Notes under the pieces: model-generated
Databases searched by the model: none
The model's input: the letters and a program-made list of their open reading frames with translations, nothing else
Told to the model about the DNA's origin: nothing
Shown: one piece after another, positions 1 through 7,981 of the stretch
Numbering within the stretch: position 1 is the stretch's first letter
How the letters are laid out: every line of letters starts with the position of its first letter
Translations under genes and position numbers: made by a program
NCBI GenBank assembly: GCA_002422765.1
Contig: DITI01000009.1
Coordinates: forward strand, 20,032 to 34,270
Source of the DNA: Candidatus Pacebacteria bacterium UBA6188
GTDB taxonomy: Bacteria > Patescibacteriota > Microgenomatia > UBA1400 > PJMF01
Length of the DNA stretch: 14,239 nucleotides
Direction: 5' to 3'

Positions 1-1053
1 TCCCACTTCATTAACCACTAGGGGCGCACTGCCATCTGAATTTTGGTAGCGAGGGTTTTCTAAACGCCATTTATCAGTCGCTAAATCTCGAGTCGCGTAG
101 AGAGTGCTGCCATCTTTTTTGGCGATCATTAGCGGTGTGAATTCCTCATTGGGATAGAAGAATAAAATCGCTCCTTCTTTGCCAGCTTTGGCAAAACCTT
201 GATCTTGTAAGTCAGCAATCAGCGCTTGTAAATCTTTTTCAAAAAAAGATTCGCCGTAACCGCGACCTTGATTCTCGGTAAAAGTTACTCCCAAATAGTC
301 GTAAATTCTGGCAAACTCCACAAAAGACCAGTCAATGCATTTTTGCCACAAGCGACGAGCCTCGCTGTCGCCATTTTCCAGTTTTTTAAACCATTCTCGA
401 GCCTCATCTTCTAGTTCAGGATTCCGCTCAGCTTCTTCATGAAATTTGACGTAAAGGGCAACTAATTGCTCCACTGGGTTCTCAGCTTGGTCGATAAGAC
501 TCTCGTCGCCCCATTTTTTGATAGCGACAATTTGTTTGCCAAATTGTGTACCCCAGTCGCCCAAGTGATTATCTCGAAAAACTTCATAGCCACTAGCCTC
601 TAGAAGGTTGGCAACACTGTCACCAATAATGGTGGAGCGTAAATGACCAATGGTGAAGGGTTTGGCGATATTAGGTGAAGAGTATTCAACAATCGCTTTT
701 TTATTTTGACCCAAATCTAGCAACTCTGCTTTTTGCTTTGTCAAAATTTGTTCGAGAGTCTTTAAAAGATAATGCTCATTAAATTTAAAATTGATGAAGC
801 CTGGGCCAGCAACGTTGATTGCTTCCAATAATTCGTTTTGATCTAACTCACTAATTTTATCGGCAATTTGCTGCCCCAAGTCTCGAGGAGAACTAAATCG
901 CTCACTGGCTTCCTTGAAAGCCGAGAGGGCAACATTACTGGCAAGATCGCCAAAAGTTTCATCTTTTGGTTTATCAAGTTTGACCGGCACCTGCAAGGAA
1001 AAAGAAGCCAAAGCTTCTTCTATAATTTTTTGCAAGGCCAACTCTTTATCCAT
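1..1053 (-). CDS. argS: Arginyl-tRNA synthetase, C-terminal part cut by the window edge
   Basis: Class I aminoacyl-tRNA synthetase that charges tRNA-Arg with arginine in the cytoplasm. The reverse strand is open from an ATG at 1053 to base 1, giving 351 residues; the family is usually about 550-580, so the anticodon-binding C-terminus and the KMSKS-type loop lie outside. Residues 1 to about 90 look like the ArgS-specific N-terminal domain, with FGDLASNVA at 34-42. The catalytic domain carries SSPNIAKPF followed by TIGH at 134-137 (the HIGH signature, first position Thr), then GHLRSTIIGD, NHLGDWGTQFG ending at 172, and LYATRDLA near 318-325. The start is 8 bp after the stop of the membrane glycosyltransferase upstream, so it is probably cotranscribed with the glycan genes. 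No convincing Shine-Dalgarno precedes it. Frame is intact throughout the visible part. Identity is near certain. Confidence 0.97.
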   Translation of the reverse strand, partial: MDKELALQKIIEEALASFSLQVPVKLDKPKDETFGDLASNVALSAFKEASERFSSPRDLGQQIADKISELDQNELLEAINVAGPGFINFKFNEHYLLKTLEQILTKQKAELLDLGQNKKAIVEYSSPNIAKPFTIGHLRSTIIGDSVANLLEASGYEVFRDNHLGDWGTQFGKQIVAIKKWGDESLIDQAENPVEQLVALYVKFHEEAERNPELEDEAREWFKKLENGDSEARRLWQKCIDWSFVEFARIYDYLGVTFTENQGRGYGESFFEKDLQALIADLQDQGFAKAGKEGAILFFYPNEEFTPLMIAKKDGSTLYATRDLATDKWRLENPRYQNSDGSAPLVVNEVG

Positions 1054-1061
1054 GAGCTTTA

Positions 1062-2573
1062 TTATAACGGCAAATAGACAAAAAATCTGCCTTGACCATC
1101 ACCACCCTTGATTATCTTGTCTGGGACACGCTCGCCCATTTGGTCAAATTTGCTTGCCACCACAATAGTATTTTCTTTGCTTAGATCTCCAGCGTTAATT
1201 TGATCAGCAAAAAAGAACAAATTGAGAATGCCACCTTGATAAGCGATTGGATTGACTTCAAAGGCAAATAAGGCGTAGATATAAGGATGCTGATAGTCGC
1301 TGGTAAAAACAATTTGCTTGATCTGACTGCGATCAAGAGACCTCAGATAGTCAAAGGTTTCCAGATAGCCATCCATAAAATCATCACTGCTGCGAGCTGG
1401 GTAATTTTGATAATAATGATACTGATAAGCCCCCAAAATCATTAAATAAAAAGCCACGATTGTTGTGTAAAAAAGTTTTTTATGTTCTTTTAAAGCTTGC
1501 CAGATTTCTTTGACTGCCAAAACCACCAAGAGAATGATGCCTGGCAGAGCCAAGAGACTTCGATTGCTACTACTTTGACCTTCAGCAATAATTGCAGGTA
1601 AAAAGCCCAGAGAGATCAAGCTCAGAGCTAGAGGAAAAAGTTTTTTGTCATATTTTCTAAAAAATAAATAAAAAATAATTAAAATTAAAGATAGAGGTTC
1701 GATGATGCCAAAGCGTCCATCGCCGTGACGGAAATTGCCCATGTTTTTGCCAAAAATGAGAAAGTCTAAGTTTAGGTAACTCAAGGCGTTACCAAATAAA
1801 TTTCTCAGCAACTCTAGCCAATTAGCGCTGTTGGCAAAGATCGTGGAATTTGCTCTGGTCAAGCCTTGGCCTGTAAAAGCATCCAAGAGAAAAGGCAATA
1901 ATAATAAAAGAGCTAGTGAAGCAACCATTAATAAATCTTTGTGTTTTTTGGCAAAAAAACGACGGTGGAGATAGAGCAAAAAGATAAATAAAAGAGGCAC
2001 AGTAATTTTGCTACTGTGATAAGCGTAAAGAGTGCTCACCGCTAGGCCGGTAGCCAAGAAAAAATTGCTAATCTTTTTGAGTCTCAGGTAGCGATAAAAG
2101 AAATAAAGCGCCCAAAGTAAAAGCGCTAAAGCCAAGCCTGATTCAAAAGCCAAGCGTGAATAATGTAGATGCCAAGGTGAAACGGCCAAGATCAAAGCAG
2201 CTAAAAGGGCCCATTTTTCTCGCTCTGGATTTTTGTAAAATAATTCTCTAAAGAGTAAGTAGACAGCCACAACTGCCAAAACTCCCCACAAAGCAAATGG
2301 TAGGCGCACTGCCCATAAATTCATGCCAAAAATTCCAGTGAAAATTCCGCTTTGGTAAATAGCTAAGGGAGCCTTGTAGTCGCCAAAAGAGCGAAAACTG
2401 ATGGGCAATTTATTGAGCCACTCATCTCTTCTGGTCGTTAGAATCGCAAAACCATTGTAAGCGATGGCCGCCTCATCCCAAGCCATCCCTTGAGGAACTT
2501 GAGCGAGTTTGTAAAAACGAAGAGAAATGGCGAGGAGTATTATTAGAAATAAAGGTAAGATTTTTTTAATCAT
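1062..2573 (-). CDS. GT39-like (PMT/ArnT-type) GT-C membrane glycosyltransferase
   Basis: A 503-residue polytopic membrane protein with an N-terminal signal-anchor helix (about 5-20) followed by many hydrophobic segments to about residue 385 and a soluble C-terminal tail. The first external loop carries WDE at 32-34, the acidic motif expected of GT-C enzymes, and GDYKAP at 64-69, which resembles the K-P-P segment of PMT/ArnT proteins. SPWHLHYSRLAFES lies at 132-145 and NYPARSS at 390-396; both recur in the GT39-like genes at 11258 and 12876. Enzymes of this family move a sugar from a polyprenyl-phosphate donor to a protein, lipid or glycan outside the cytoplasmic membrane; the acceptor here is unknown. 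Its stop is 8 bp from argS and its start is 1 bp from the stop of the upstream GT2 gene. No Shine-Dalgarno is visible. The family call is secure, the substrate is not. Confidence 0.88.
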   Translation of the reverse strand: MIKKILPLFLIILLAISLRFYKLAQVPQGMAWDEAAIAYNGFAILTTRRDEWLNKLPISFRSFGDYKAPLAIYQSGIFTGIFGMNLWAVRLPFALWGVLAVVAVYLLFRELFYKNPEREKWALLAALILAVSPWHLHYSRLAFESGLALALLLWALYFFYRYLRLKKISNFFLATGLAVSTLYAYHSSKITVPLLFIFLLYLHRRFFAKKHKDLLMVASLALLLLLPFLLDAFTGQGLTRANSTIFANSANWLELLRNLFGNALSYLNLDFLIFGKNMGNFRHGDGRFGIIEPLSLILIIFYLFFRKYDKKLFPLALSLISLGFLPAIIAEGQSSSNRSLLALPGIILLVVLAVKEIWQALKEHKKLFYTTIVAFYLMILGAYQYHYYQNYPARSSDDFMDGYLETFDYLRSLDRSQIKQIVFTSDYQHPYIYALFAFEVNPIAYQGGILNLFFFADQINAGDLSKENTIVVASKFDQMGERVPDKIIKGGDGQGRFFVYLPL

Positions 2574-2574
2574 C

Positions 2575-3429
2575 TTAGCGCATTTTAATCAACCAATAAG
2601 GTTGCCACAATAAGAAACTAATTTTTTGCCAAAAGTTGGCGTTCTTCCAAGTAAACTTCTTGGCATTGCGCCAACTCATATCACGCATTTTCTTCTCACC
2701 AAAAACAGATTTGTTGGTCGTCTCATGATTGTGATCTACTTGAGCTTTGGGCTCAAAAAGCACTAGGTAGCCTCTCTTACGAGCTTGGAAAGAAAGATCA
2801 ATGTCTTCCCAATAAGCTGGATAATAAAGCTTGTCAAAACCGCCAATCTCTTGAAAAATTGATTTTCTAAACATGGCGCTGCCACCACTAGCCCAAGCAG
2901 TTTCACCAAGCGACATGTCCTTGTAACGACTGTGAAGGAACATTCCTCGCTCAAACCATAATTTGTTGCGACCACCAATTTCTCCCAAATGAGTCTCATG
3001 TTCCAAACAACCTACGGCAAAAACTTGAGAATTCTCAAAATGTGGGACGAGGTATTGCAAGCAATCTTGGTATGGGGCAACGTCATTATTGATCAAAAAG
3101 ACCAGTTCATTTTGTGCTACCGCAAAGCCACGATTGGAGGAGGCTCCAAAGCGCTGATTGACTTGATTGACTAGCAAAACGACTCTTAAGGTTTTGTTTT
3201 TGCTTTTGTGTTGGCCTAGATAAAAATCTGCTGCAAATTCGGTAAATTGTTGTTTTTTGATTTGAAATTTCTTTTCAAACCAAGCAATAGTGTCATCTTC
3301 TGGGCCACTGGCATCGTCCACCACAATCAGTTCGTCTTTATCACGCATGCAGTCCAAAACTGCTTGGAGATTTTTCTCATAAAGATGTACACCTTTGTAA
3401 CTGGGAATAACGATGGAAACATTTGGCAT
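2575..3429 (-). CDS. GT2 family glycosyltransferase
   Basis: A 284-residue GT-A fold transferase, probably cytoplasmic or bound to the inner membrane face. The nucleotide-sugar binding half has VSIVIPSYKG at 4-13, VVDDAS at 36-41 and INND at 113-116, the last matching the metal-binding DXD position. ASGGSAMFRK at 180-189 and WEDIDLSFQARKRG from 207 contain the acidic ED pair that normally serves as catalytic base. These are the hallmarks of the rhamnosyltransferase/WbbL-like branch of GT2. Between VDDAS and the NQRFGASSN segment near 91-99 there is a longer Lys/Gln-rich stretch than usual. The C-terminus (about 262-284) is Trp-rich and amphipathic and may attach to the membrane. Its ATG overlaps by one base the stop of the upstream GT4 gene (TAATG), suggesting translational coupling. 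Sugar and acceptor cannot be told from sequence. Confidence 0.9.
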   Translation of the reverse strand: MPNVSIVIPSYKGVHLYEKNLQAVLDCMRDKDELIVVDDASGPEDDTIAWFEKKFQIKKQQFTEFAADFYLGQHKSKNKTLRVVLLVNQVNQRFGASSNRGFAVAQNELVFLINNDVAPYQDCLQYLVPHFENSQVFAVGCLEHETHLGEIGGRNKLWFERGMFLHSRYKDMSLGETAWASGGSAMFRKSIFQEIGGFDKLYYPAYWEDIDLSFQARKRGYLVLFEPKAQVDHNHETTNKSVFGEKKMRDMSWRNAKKFTWKNANFWQKISFLLWQPYWLIKMR

Positions 3430-4532
3430 TAGCGGTTGACCATTTCTAAGAGGATCTTTTTAAATTTCTCTTTAGAAAAAAGCTGACTTCTTTGCTGGGC
3501 TAGTTGAGCCAACTTTTCTCTCGTTGCTTTATTTTTAATCAATTCTAGAGTTTTGGCAAGACAGTCATCTTCATCATTCCACAAACATTCCAGCAAAACT
3601 CTGCCCAAAATTTCTTTCTGTCCTCCTTTGTTTATTACTACCGGTACAGCACCAGCCGCCATCGCTTCAAGAGTGGAAATGCCGAAGTGCTCGGCTTTTT
3701 CTGGGTTCACTTTCTCATCTACTTCAAAGCCAGAGGCATGCCAATAAACAGTGGCCTGCTGGTAAAGCTTGATAAGTTCATCACGCTTGGCATTGTGAAT
3801 AATTTTAATTGGTAATTTTTGACTAAGGCTTTTGACTTCTTTGGCAAATTCTTCATCTTCTTTCTTGCCTAATAAAACTAACTGCCAATCTTTTAAAGAT
3901 TTAGAATCTAAGGACATCAGATCTTTAAAGAATTTGACTAAAACATCTTGGCGCTTGCTGTGGAGCTGACAAAAAAATCTACCCACTGAAAGAATGATTT
4001 TTTGTTTGCTTTGGCTTGAGTTGGCAAATTCTTGTTGGTCGACATAAGGTTGATGCACATAGTCAATCTTGGTTTGCCAAAATTTCTCAACGTATTTTTT
4101 GGTAAATTCGGAATTGGTGTTTTTGATTTGCCAGCTGGCTAATTTCAACTTCTCCAAGTAGGAAGATTTGTCCAAGGGTAAAGGAATTTGAATGTGTAAA
4201 ATATTTTTATTGGCCAAAGAAAAGAAAAGACTGCCGTCAGTTTGGTAATAAAGAACATCGAATTTAGCTGTCCAGAAAATCTTCTGCAAAAAATTGGCTT
4301 CAGTAAAAAGTGGGCTGGCAATAAAATTAATCTCAGCCAAAGAATAGTTGAGAAAATCCTCATATTTTTTTCTAATTGCTTGTATTTCTGATTCGCTCAG
4401 TGGCTTGAGGCTACTAATCGCCATGTAAACTTCATGACCTTCCTCTTTTAGGATTTTGGCACAATCAAAAAGGTATTTTTCACCGCCACCTGTGTGCTTG
4501 GGCAAATAGGGAGAATAAAAGGCAATCTTCAT
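3429..4532 (-). CDS. GT4 family glycosyltransferase (GT-B fold)
   Basis: A 367-residue retaining glycosyltransferase of the two-domain GT-B fold. The N-terminal domain begins with MKIAFYSPYLP and a GGGEKYL acceptor-side loop at 15-21. The C-terminal donor-binding domain starts near 180 with SVGRFF at 182-187 and KRQD at 193-196, and has the E-x7-E motif EHFGISTLE at 281-289 followed by AMAAGAVPVV, which contacts the nucleotide sugar. The EHFG context resembles the ALG2/ALG11 type of mannosyltransferases, though donor specificity is not readable. It probably extends a lipid-linked glycan on the cytoplasmic side. The ATG overlaps the upstream gene's TGA in an ATGA junction. A weak purine-rich GAGAAGG lies about 12 bases before the ATG. 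Length and motifs are complete, so it should be active. Confidence 0.9.
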   Translation of the reverse strand: MKIAFYSPYLPKHTGGGEKYLFDCAKILKEEGHEVYMAISSLKPLSESEIQAIRKKYEDFLNYSLAEINFIASPLFTEANFLQKIFWTAKFDVLYYQTDGSLFFSLANKNILHIQIPLPLDKSSYLEKLKLASWQIKNTNSEFTKKYVEKFWQTKIDYVHQPYVDQQEFANSSQSKQKIILSVGRFFCQLHSKRQDVLVKFFKDLMSLDSKSLKDWQLVLLGKKEDEEFAKEVKSLSQKLPIKIIHNAKRDELIKLYQQATVYWHASGFEVDEKVNPEKAEHFGISTLEAMAAGAVPVVINKGGQKEILGRVLLECLWNDEDDCLAKTLELIKNKATREKLAQLAQQRSQLFSKEKFKKILLEMVNR

Positions 4533-5356
4533 AATTTAATTTTGCCTTCTCTCTGCCACAAATTTCTGATTTCTTGTTCTTCTTTGTCGTACTTACTTTT
4601 TAAACTGGGTTTTTGTTGGAGTTCCCAAACTTGAATGTAGACCATGATTCGATTGAGACCTTGAACCAAGGCTTCAATTAGTCCGACCATGCCATCTTTA
4701 TAGCCTTGATGCTTGATAGCGCGACGATAAAATTCCATTCCTCCTTTACGAAGAATTGTCAGAAAATTAATTTTTTTGACCGTGGCGGCTGCTAAGGCAG
4801 TGGCTTCTTTGATCGTCCACTGAGCACTTTTATATAAGTTGTCTTGAGTGTTGCGATGGGTTAAGTGAATCATCTCGTGTTGCAATTGATGATTTTGACC
4901 TTTAAAAATGGGGCTCTCATGAATATCTCCCTCCCAGGACAAAAGACTTTCCTTGCGAAAAACTCTAGTTACCAGGTCATTTTGCCAATTGCCATGTTTG
5001 AGTTTTTGACCATAGCAAACATTGCTGCGTCTGATAGTCATGGCTTGGCAATCATTTTGTTCAATGTGTAGGAGAATTTCTTTGGCCAAAGCAGGGGTTA
5101 CGCGCTCATCAGCATCAATGTAAAAAAGCCAGTCAGTTTCGACTAGGCTTTGAGCCTTTTCTCTCAATTTAGCGAAAGACTCATGGGCGAAACTGACAAT
5201 TTTGCAGTTGTAGTTTTCGGCAATTTTGACAGTTTGGTCAGTTGAACCAGTGTCCAGAACAATAATCTTTTCGCAAAAAGATAAGGTTTCCAGACAAGCT
5301 TGGATCATCTTCTCTTCATTTTTAGTGATAATTAGAGCTGTGAGCTTGGATTGCAT
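4529..5356 (-). CDS. GT2 glycosyltransferase, WaaE/KdtX-like
   Basis: A 275-residue GT2 protein of the branch named after lipopolysaccharide core transferases WaaE/KdtX. It opens with LTALIITKNEE (5-15), then VLDTGSTDQT at 33-42 and YIDADE at 79-84, the DXD metal/nucleotide site. The middle part has TRVFRK and WEGDIHES, typical of this branch, and the C-terminal third has GYKDGMVGL, also present in the paralogue at 6279. Members act at the cytoplasmic membrane face on lipid-linked sugar acceptors; the acceptor here cannot be lipid A if this is a Patescibacterium, so the family name should not be taken as the function. Its start is 2 bp from the stop of the upstream gene and is preceded by an AT-rich TTATTTAAAT rather than a Shine-Dalgarno. 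Its TGA forms an ATGA overlap with the GT4 gene. Confidence 0.9.
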   Translation of the reverse strand: MQSKLTALIITKNEEKMIQACLETLSFCEKIIVLDTGSTDQTVKIAENYNCKIVSFAHESFAKLREKAQSLVETDWLFYIDADERVTPALAKEILLHIEQNDCQAMTIRRSNVCYGQKLKHGNWQNDLVTRVFRKESLLSWEGDIHESPIFKGQNHQLQHEMIHLTHRNTQDNLYKSAQWTIKEATALAAATVKKINFLTILRKGGMEFYRRAIKHQGYKDGMVGLIEALVQGLNRIMVYIQVWELQQKPSLKSKYDKEEQEIRNLWQREGKIKL

Positions 5357-5358
5357 AT

Positions 5359-6282
5359 TTAAATAAAAGCTTGTTTGCCCATGCGACCAATAAAAACGTC
5401 TAAAACGGCTTTGCGTTCGCTTTGGTTACCTTTGAGCAAAATGTTGAAAGCAAGATGTAAAGCAGTGAGTTTACTACGCCAAGGCGCATGTCTCATTGCC
5501 AAGAACAACCTGTTTCTAGTTTGATAATACTGTTGTAAAGGTGAGCCTGCGCCACCAGTAGAGCGACCAATTTTGTGATAAACCACCGAACTGGGGCAAT
5601 ACATTACTTTGAGACCAGCGCTTTGCACTCTCAAGCTATAATCAACATCTTCGCTGTAGAGAAAAAAGCGATCGTCAAGGGGGCCAATTCTTTCAATCAC
5701 TTCTCGACTAATCATCATCACGCAACCGGTAGCATAATCAGTCTCGCTGGCTTGCTCAAATTGACCGCGATCAACTTCATCAATGCCAATGTGATAAGAC
5801 AAAAGGTTAGTCCAGTCTACTTTGCCACCCACGTACCAAAGCACTCGTCCTTTTTCTGCTTCGGCGTAAGAGTTCTCAAAGTATTCGTAATTTTTATGGA
5901 AGTAAATTTTGGAAGCAGCTAGGCCAATTTTTGGGTCATGCTTCATCATTTTGTAGAGCTCTTGCAAGAAATCTTTAGTGACGATGGTGTCGGAATTAAG
6001 GAGCAAATAATAATCACTGTCGTAGTGATCAATGGCATGTTGGATACCTAAATTATTGCCACCTGAAAAACCAAGATTGCTTTCGCTGCGCAAAAGATCA
6101 ACTTGAGGATTTTTTTTGAGAAAAGGTTTGCTAAAAGTAAGCAAATCTTTGGAACCATTGTCGACCGCCACGATGCGATAATCAAAACCAACATGCTCAA
6201 TTTGACTCAAAGAGTCGATAGTAGCTTTGGTGTCTTCTGGCGTGTTGTAGTTGACGATAATAATCGAAATGTGATTCTTCAT
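5359..6282 (-). CDS. GT2 glycosyltransferase, WbbL/rhamnosyltransferase-like
   Basis: A 307-residue GT2 enzyme when read from the ATG at 6282. An in-frame TTG at 6303 would add seven residues, but the ATG forms an ATGA overlap with the upstream stop, the same junction as at 4529, so it is preferred. Motifs are textbook: ISIIIVNYN at 5-13, VAVDNGSKD at 38-46, SNLGFSGGNN at 68-77, LLLNSD ending at 98 (DXD equivalent), ATGCVMMISRE from 184, and FLYSEDVDYSLR with catalytic E211-D212. STGGAGSPL follows and then YYQTRNRL, as in dTDP-rhamnose transferases for O-antigen, mycobacterial linker and similar glycans. The C-terminus has no clear membrane helix but includes a basic amphipathic stretch. The enzyme likely adds a deoxyhexose or hexose to the growing lipid-linked glycan; rhamnose is a guess from the family. 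Confidence 0.92.
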   Translation of the reverse strand: MKNHISIIIVNYNTPEDTKATIDSLSQIEHVGFDYRIVAVDNGSKDLLTFSKPFLKKNPQVDLLRSESNLGFSGGNNLGIQHAIDHYDSDYYLLLNSDTIVTKDFLQELYKMMKHDPKIGLAASKIYFHKNYEYFENSYAEAEKGRVLWYVGGKVDWTNLLSYHIGIDEVDRGQFEQASETDYATGCVMMISREVIERIGPLDDRFFLYSEDVDYSLRVQSAGLKVMYCPSSVVYHKIGRSTGGAGSPLQQYYQTRNRLFLAMRHAPWRSKLTALHLAFNILLKGNQSERKAVLDVFIGRMGKQAFI

Positions 6283-7196
6283 AGATTCAACTTTCTTTTG
6301 CAAAGTGCCACTATTTTGGATAAGCCCTTTTTTTCCTTGCTCTCTAAGTCTCTCACCCAGTAGTTTAACTCTTTTTGAAAATGACGCAAATCTTTGAGTA
6401 ATTCTAACCTTTGATTTTTTTCTAAACTAGGGTGCTTGCCAAGTTGATCAAAGATTTTCATTTGCACTGTCATTTGGTAAACAGCCTGCATTAAGCTTAA
6501 ATATAAACCACGAGCGCCATCTTTATAACCTTCTTTCGCAAAAAATCTGCGCAAAAAATCATCACTAAAGGCTTTTAAGAGTTTGGATTGAGACAAAACA
6601 AAGCCTTTTGTCTTGGATTTCTGCTCTGCTTCAATATCAGTGTAGCGGTCAAAACGAGTCAAATAATCCTTGGTGTCCACATAGTTATGATGCAAAAGAG
6701 CTAGATCTGACTTGGCTGCTAGAATTTGAGCCTTGTAGCCATGCTCAATGACTGGCTGAGCGTGAATCTGTTCACCCCAACTTACCAAGCCATTTTTGAA
6801 AAAACGCAACTGATAGTCTGGCCACCAGCCAGTGTGTTGCATCCAATAGCCACTGAAGATATTTTTTCTAGGCAAGTAGTAAACATCACCCAGGTCTTTT
6901 TGGTCAATTTTTTGTAGTTCTTTGGCTAAGCTAGGCACTACCTCCTCATCAGCATCCAAGACCAAAATCCAATCTTTAGTAGCTTGGGCCAAGGCAAATT
7001 TGCGCACTGGCTCAACAAAACGAGAATCTTCTTTGTAATCGAGAATCTTGGAGCAATACTTGGCCGCCTTGTCTTTGGTTAGATCAGTGCTTTTGATGTC
7101 CACCAAGATTACCTCATCGGCAAATTGGACTGAGCTGAGAGTTTTGACAATCGTTGAAGCTGAGTTCTTGGCGATCACTACTGCGGAAATTGACAT
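6279..7196 (-). CDS. GT2 glycosyltransferase, WaaE/KdtX-like, with variant DxxSTD motif
   Basis: A 305-residue paralogue of the gene at 4529 and the first gene of the leftward run. It shares the overall plan: ISAVVIAKNSAS at 3-14, VLDADEE at 79-85, WGEQIHAQP in the middle, and GYKDGARGL in the C-terminal third, followed by a helical region and a Lys-rich tail. The nucleotide-binding motif, normally DxGSTD, reads DIKSTD at 33-38, so the small Gly is replaced by Lys next to the expected donor pocket; the DADE metal site is intact. The enzyme may therefore be active with a changed donor, or be weakened. Its ATG is 41 bp from the divergent plus-strand gene, so the promoter of the run should sit in that gap or within the 5' end of that gene. 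No strong Shine-Dalgarno is seen. Confidence 0.88.
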   Translation of the reverse strand: MSISAVVIAKNSASTIVKTLSSVQFADEVILVDIKSTDLTKDKAAKYCSKILDYKEDSRFVEPVRKFALAQATKDWILVLDADEEVVPSLAKELQKIDQKDLGDVYYLPRKNIFSGYWMQHTGWWPDYQLRFFKNGLVSWGEQIHAQPVIEHGYKAQILAAKSDLALLHHNYVDTKDYLTRFDRYTDIEAEQKSKTKGFVLSQSKLLKAFSDDFLRRFFAKEGYKDGARGLYLSLMQAVYQMTVQMKIFDQLGKHPSLEKNQRLELLKDLRHFQKELNYWVRDLESKEKKGLSKIVALCKRKLNL

Positions 7197-7237
7197 AAAG
7201 AGCCATTTCTTGGTTTCGTTAGAGATATATTGATAGT
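7197..7237. promoter_or_regulatory. Divergent intergenic gap, presumed site of two promoters
   Basis: This 41-bp AT-rich gap is the only place in the window where two genes diverge, so transcription in both directions should start in or beside it. For the rightward gene, TATATT at 7226-7231 and TATGAT at 7237-7242 each differ from TATAAT at one position; a start from the latter would favour a nearly leaderless mRNA beginning near the ATG at 7253. For the leftward run, ATGACA (minus strand, 7249-7254) is a near-consensus -35, but only a poor -10 lies at the right spacing. The boxes are weak matches in AT-rich DNA, so the region is supported mainly by gene orientation. Confidence 0.35.
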
Positions 7238-7981
7238 ATGATAGCAGTTGTCATGAAAAAACTTAAGTCTCTATCGATTTTTTTTCCTGTTTTTAATGAA
7301 GAGGCCAACCTAGAAGTTTTAATCACTCAAGCTTTACGTATCTTGCCCGAAATTACCAAGCGTTATGAATTACTAATCATTAACGATGGTAGCACCGATG
7401 ACAGTCTCAAGATTGCTCAAAAATTGGCTGCTCAAAATAAAGAATTGCGAGTTATTTCTCATTCTAGTAATCTTGGTTACGGTGAAGTACTCAAAACTGG
7501 CATCAAGCAAAGTCAATATGAATGGATTTTTTGGACAGATAGCGATCTGCAATTTGACCTCTCAGAACTAGCGAATTTCATTAAAGAGACAAATAAATAT
7601 GATGCAGTGATCGGCTATCGCAAAAAAAGAGTGGAAGGAGTTTTTAGGCACTTTAACGCTAATCTGTTCAAACTTTACATTGACTTGCTCTTTAGAATTC
7701 ACGTCAAAGATATTGACTGTGCCTTCAAGCTTTTTAGAGCTGACCTTCTCAAAAAGCTTAAGTTGAGCTCTGGCAGTGCTTTTACCAGCGCTGAAATTCT
7801 TTATTTGCTCAAGAAAAAAGGGGTTAAGTTTAAAGAAATTCCTGTCAATCATTATCCTCGACTTTATGGTCAAGCTACTGGGGCCAACTTAGGAGTAATT
7901 GCTAAGGCTTGCCTAGAAGCTTTGACTACCTATTTAAAGATTAAGTTTTCTTCTCTAGAATCTAAGGTTAAGCATGATTAA
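7238..7981 (+). CDS. Polyprenyl-phosphate sugar synthase-like GT2 (DPM1/GtrB-like)
   Basis: A 247-residue GT2 protein (242 if the in-frame ATG at 7253 is used; that start, MKKLKSLSIFF, also looks natural). The motifs fit dolichol-phosphate mannose synthase and undecaprenyl-phosphate glucosyltransferases: SIFFPVFNEEANL at 13-25, IINDGSTDDS at 47-56, NLGYGEVLKTGI at 78-89, WTDSDLQFD ending at 107 with the D101-x-D103 metal site, IDCAFKLFR, and a TSAEILYLLKKKG helix before EIPVNHYPR. The predicted product is a membrane-anchored polyprenyl-phosphate hexose, the donor class used by GT-C transferases. There is no C-terminal transmembrane pair as in GtrB, so it resembles soluble DPM1; membrane contact may need a partner. 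It overlaps the next gene by 8 bp. The sugar is not determinable. Confidence 0.88.
   Translation: MIAVVMKKLKSLSIFFPVFNEEANLEVLITQALRILPEITKRYELLIINDGSTDDSLKIAQKLAAQNKELRVISHSSNLGYGEVLKTGIKQSQYEWIFWTDSDLQFDLSELANFIKETNKYDAVIGYRKKRVEGVFRHFNANLFKLYIDLLFRIHVKDIDCAFKLFRADLLKKLKLSSGSAFTSAEILYLLKKKGVKFKEIPVNHYPRLYGQATGANLGVIAKACLEALTTYLKIKFSSLESKVKHD
7964..7967 (+). promoter_or_regulatory. Shine-Dalgarno-like site for the PTPS-related gene
   Basis: AAGG sits 6 bases before the ATG at 7974, inside the end of the upstream coding region. It is the best-placed ribosome binding site in the window and supports this start in the 8-bp gene overlap. Confidence 0.45.

Noticed and set aside
868..1111. Plus-strand open frames of 65-69 codons opposite the start of argS
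   Set aside because: They are antisense to a clearly coding argS and show no recognisable motif; similar short frames opposite other genes were rejected for the same reason.
6283..6303. Seven-residue N-terminal extension of the WbbL-like gene from a TTG start
   Set aside because: The ATG at 6282 sits in an ATGA overlap with the upstream stop, puts the first beta-strand at the usual distance from the N-terminus, and uses ATG like every other gene with a visible start here.
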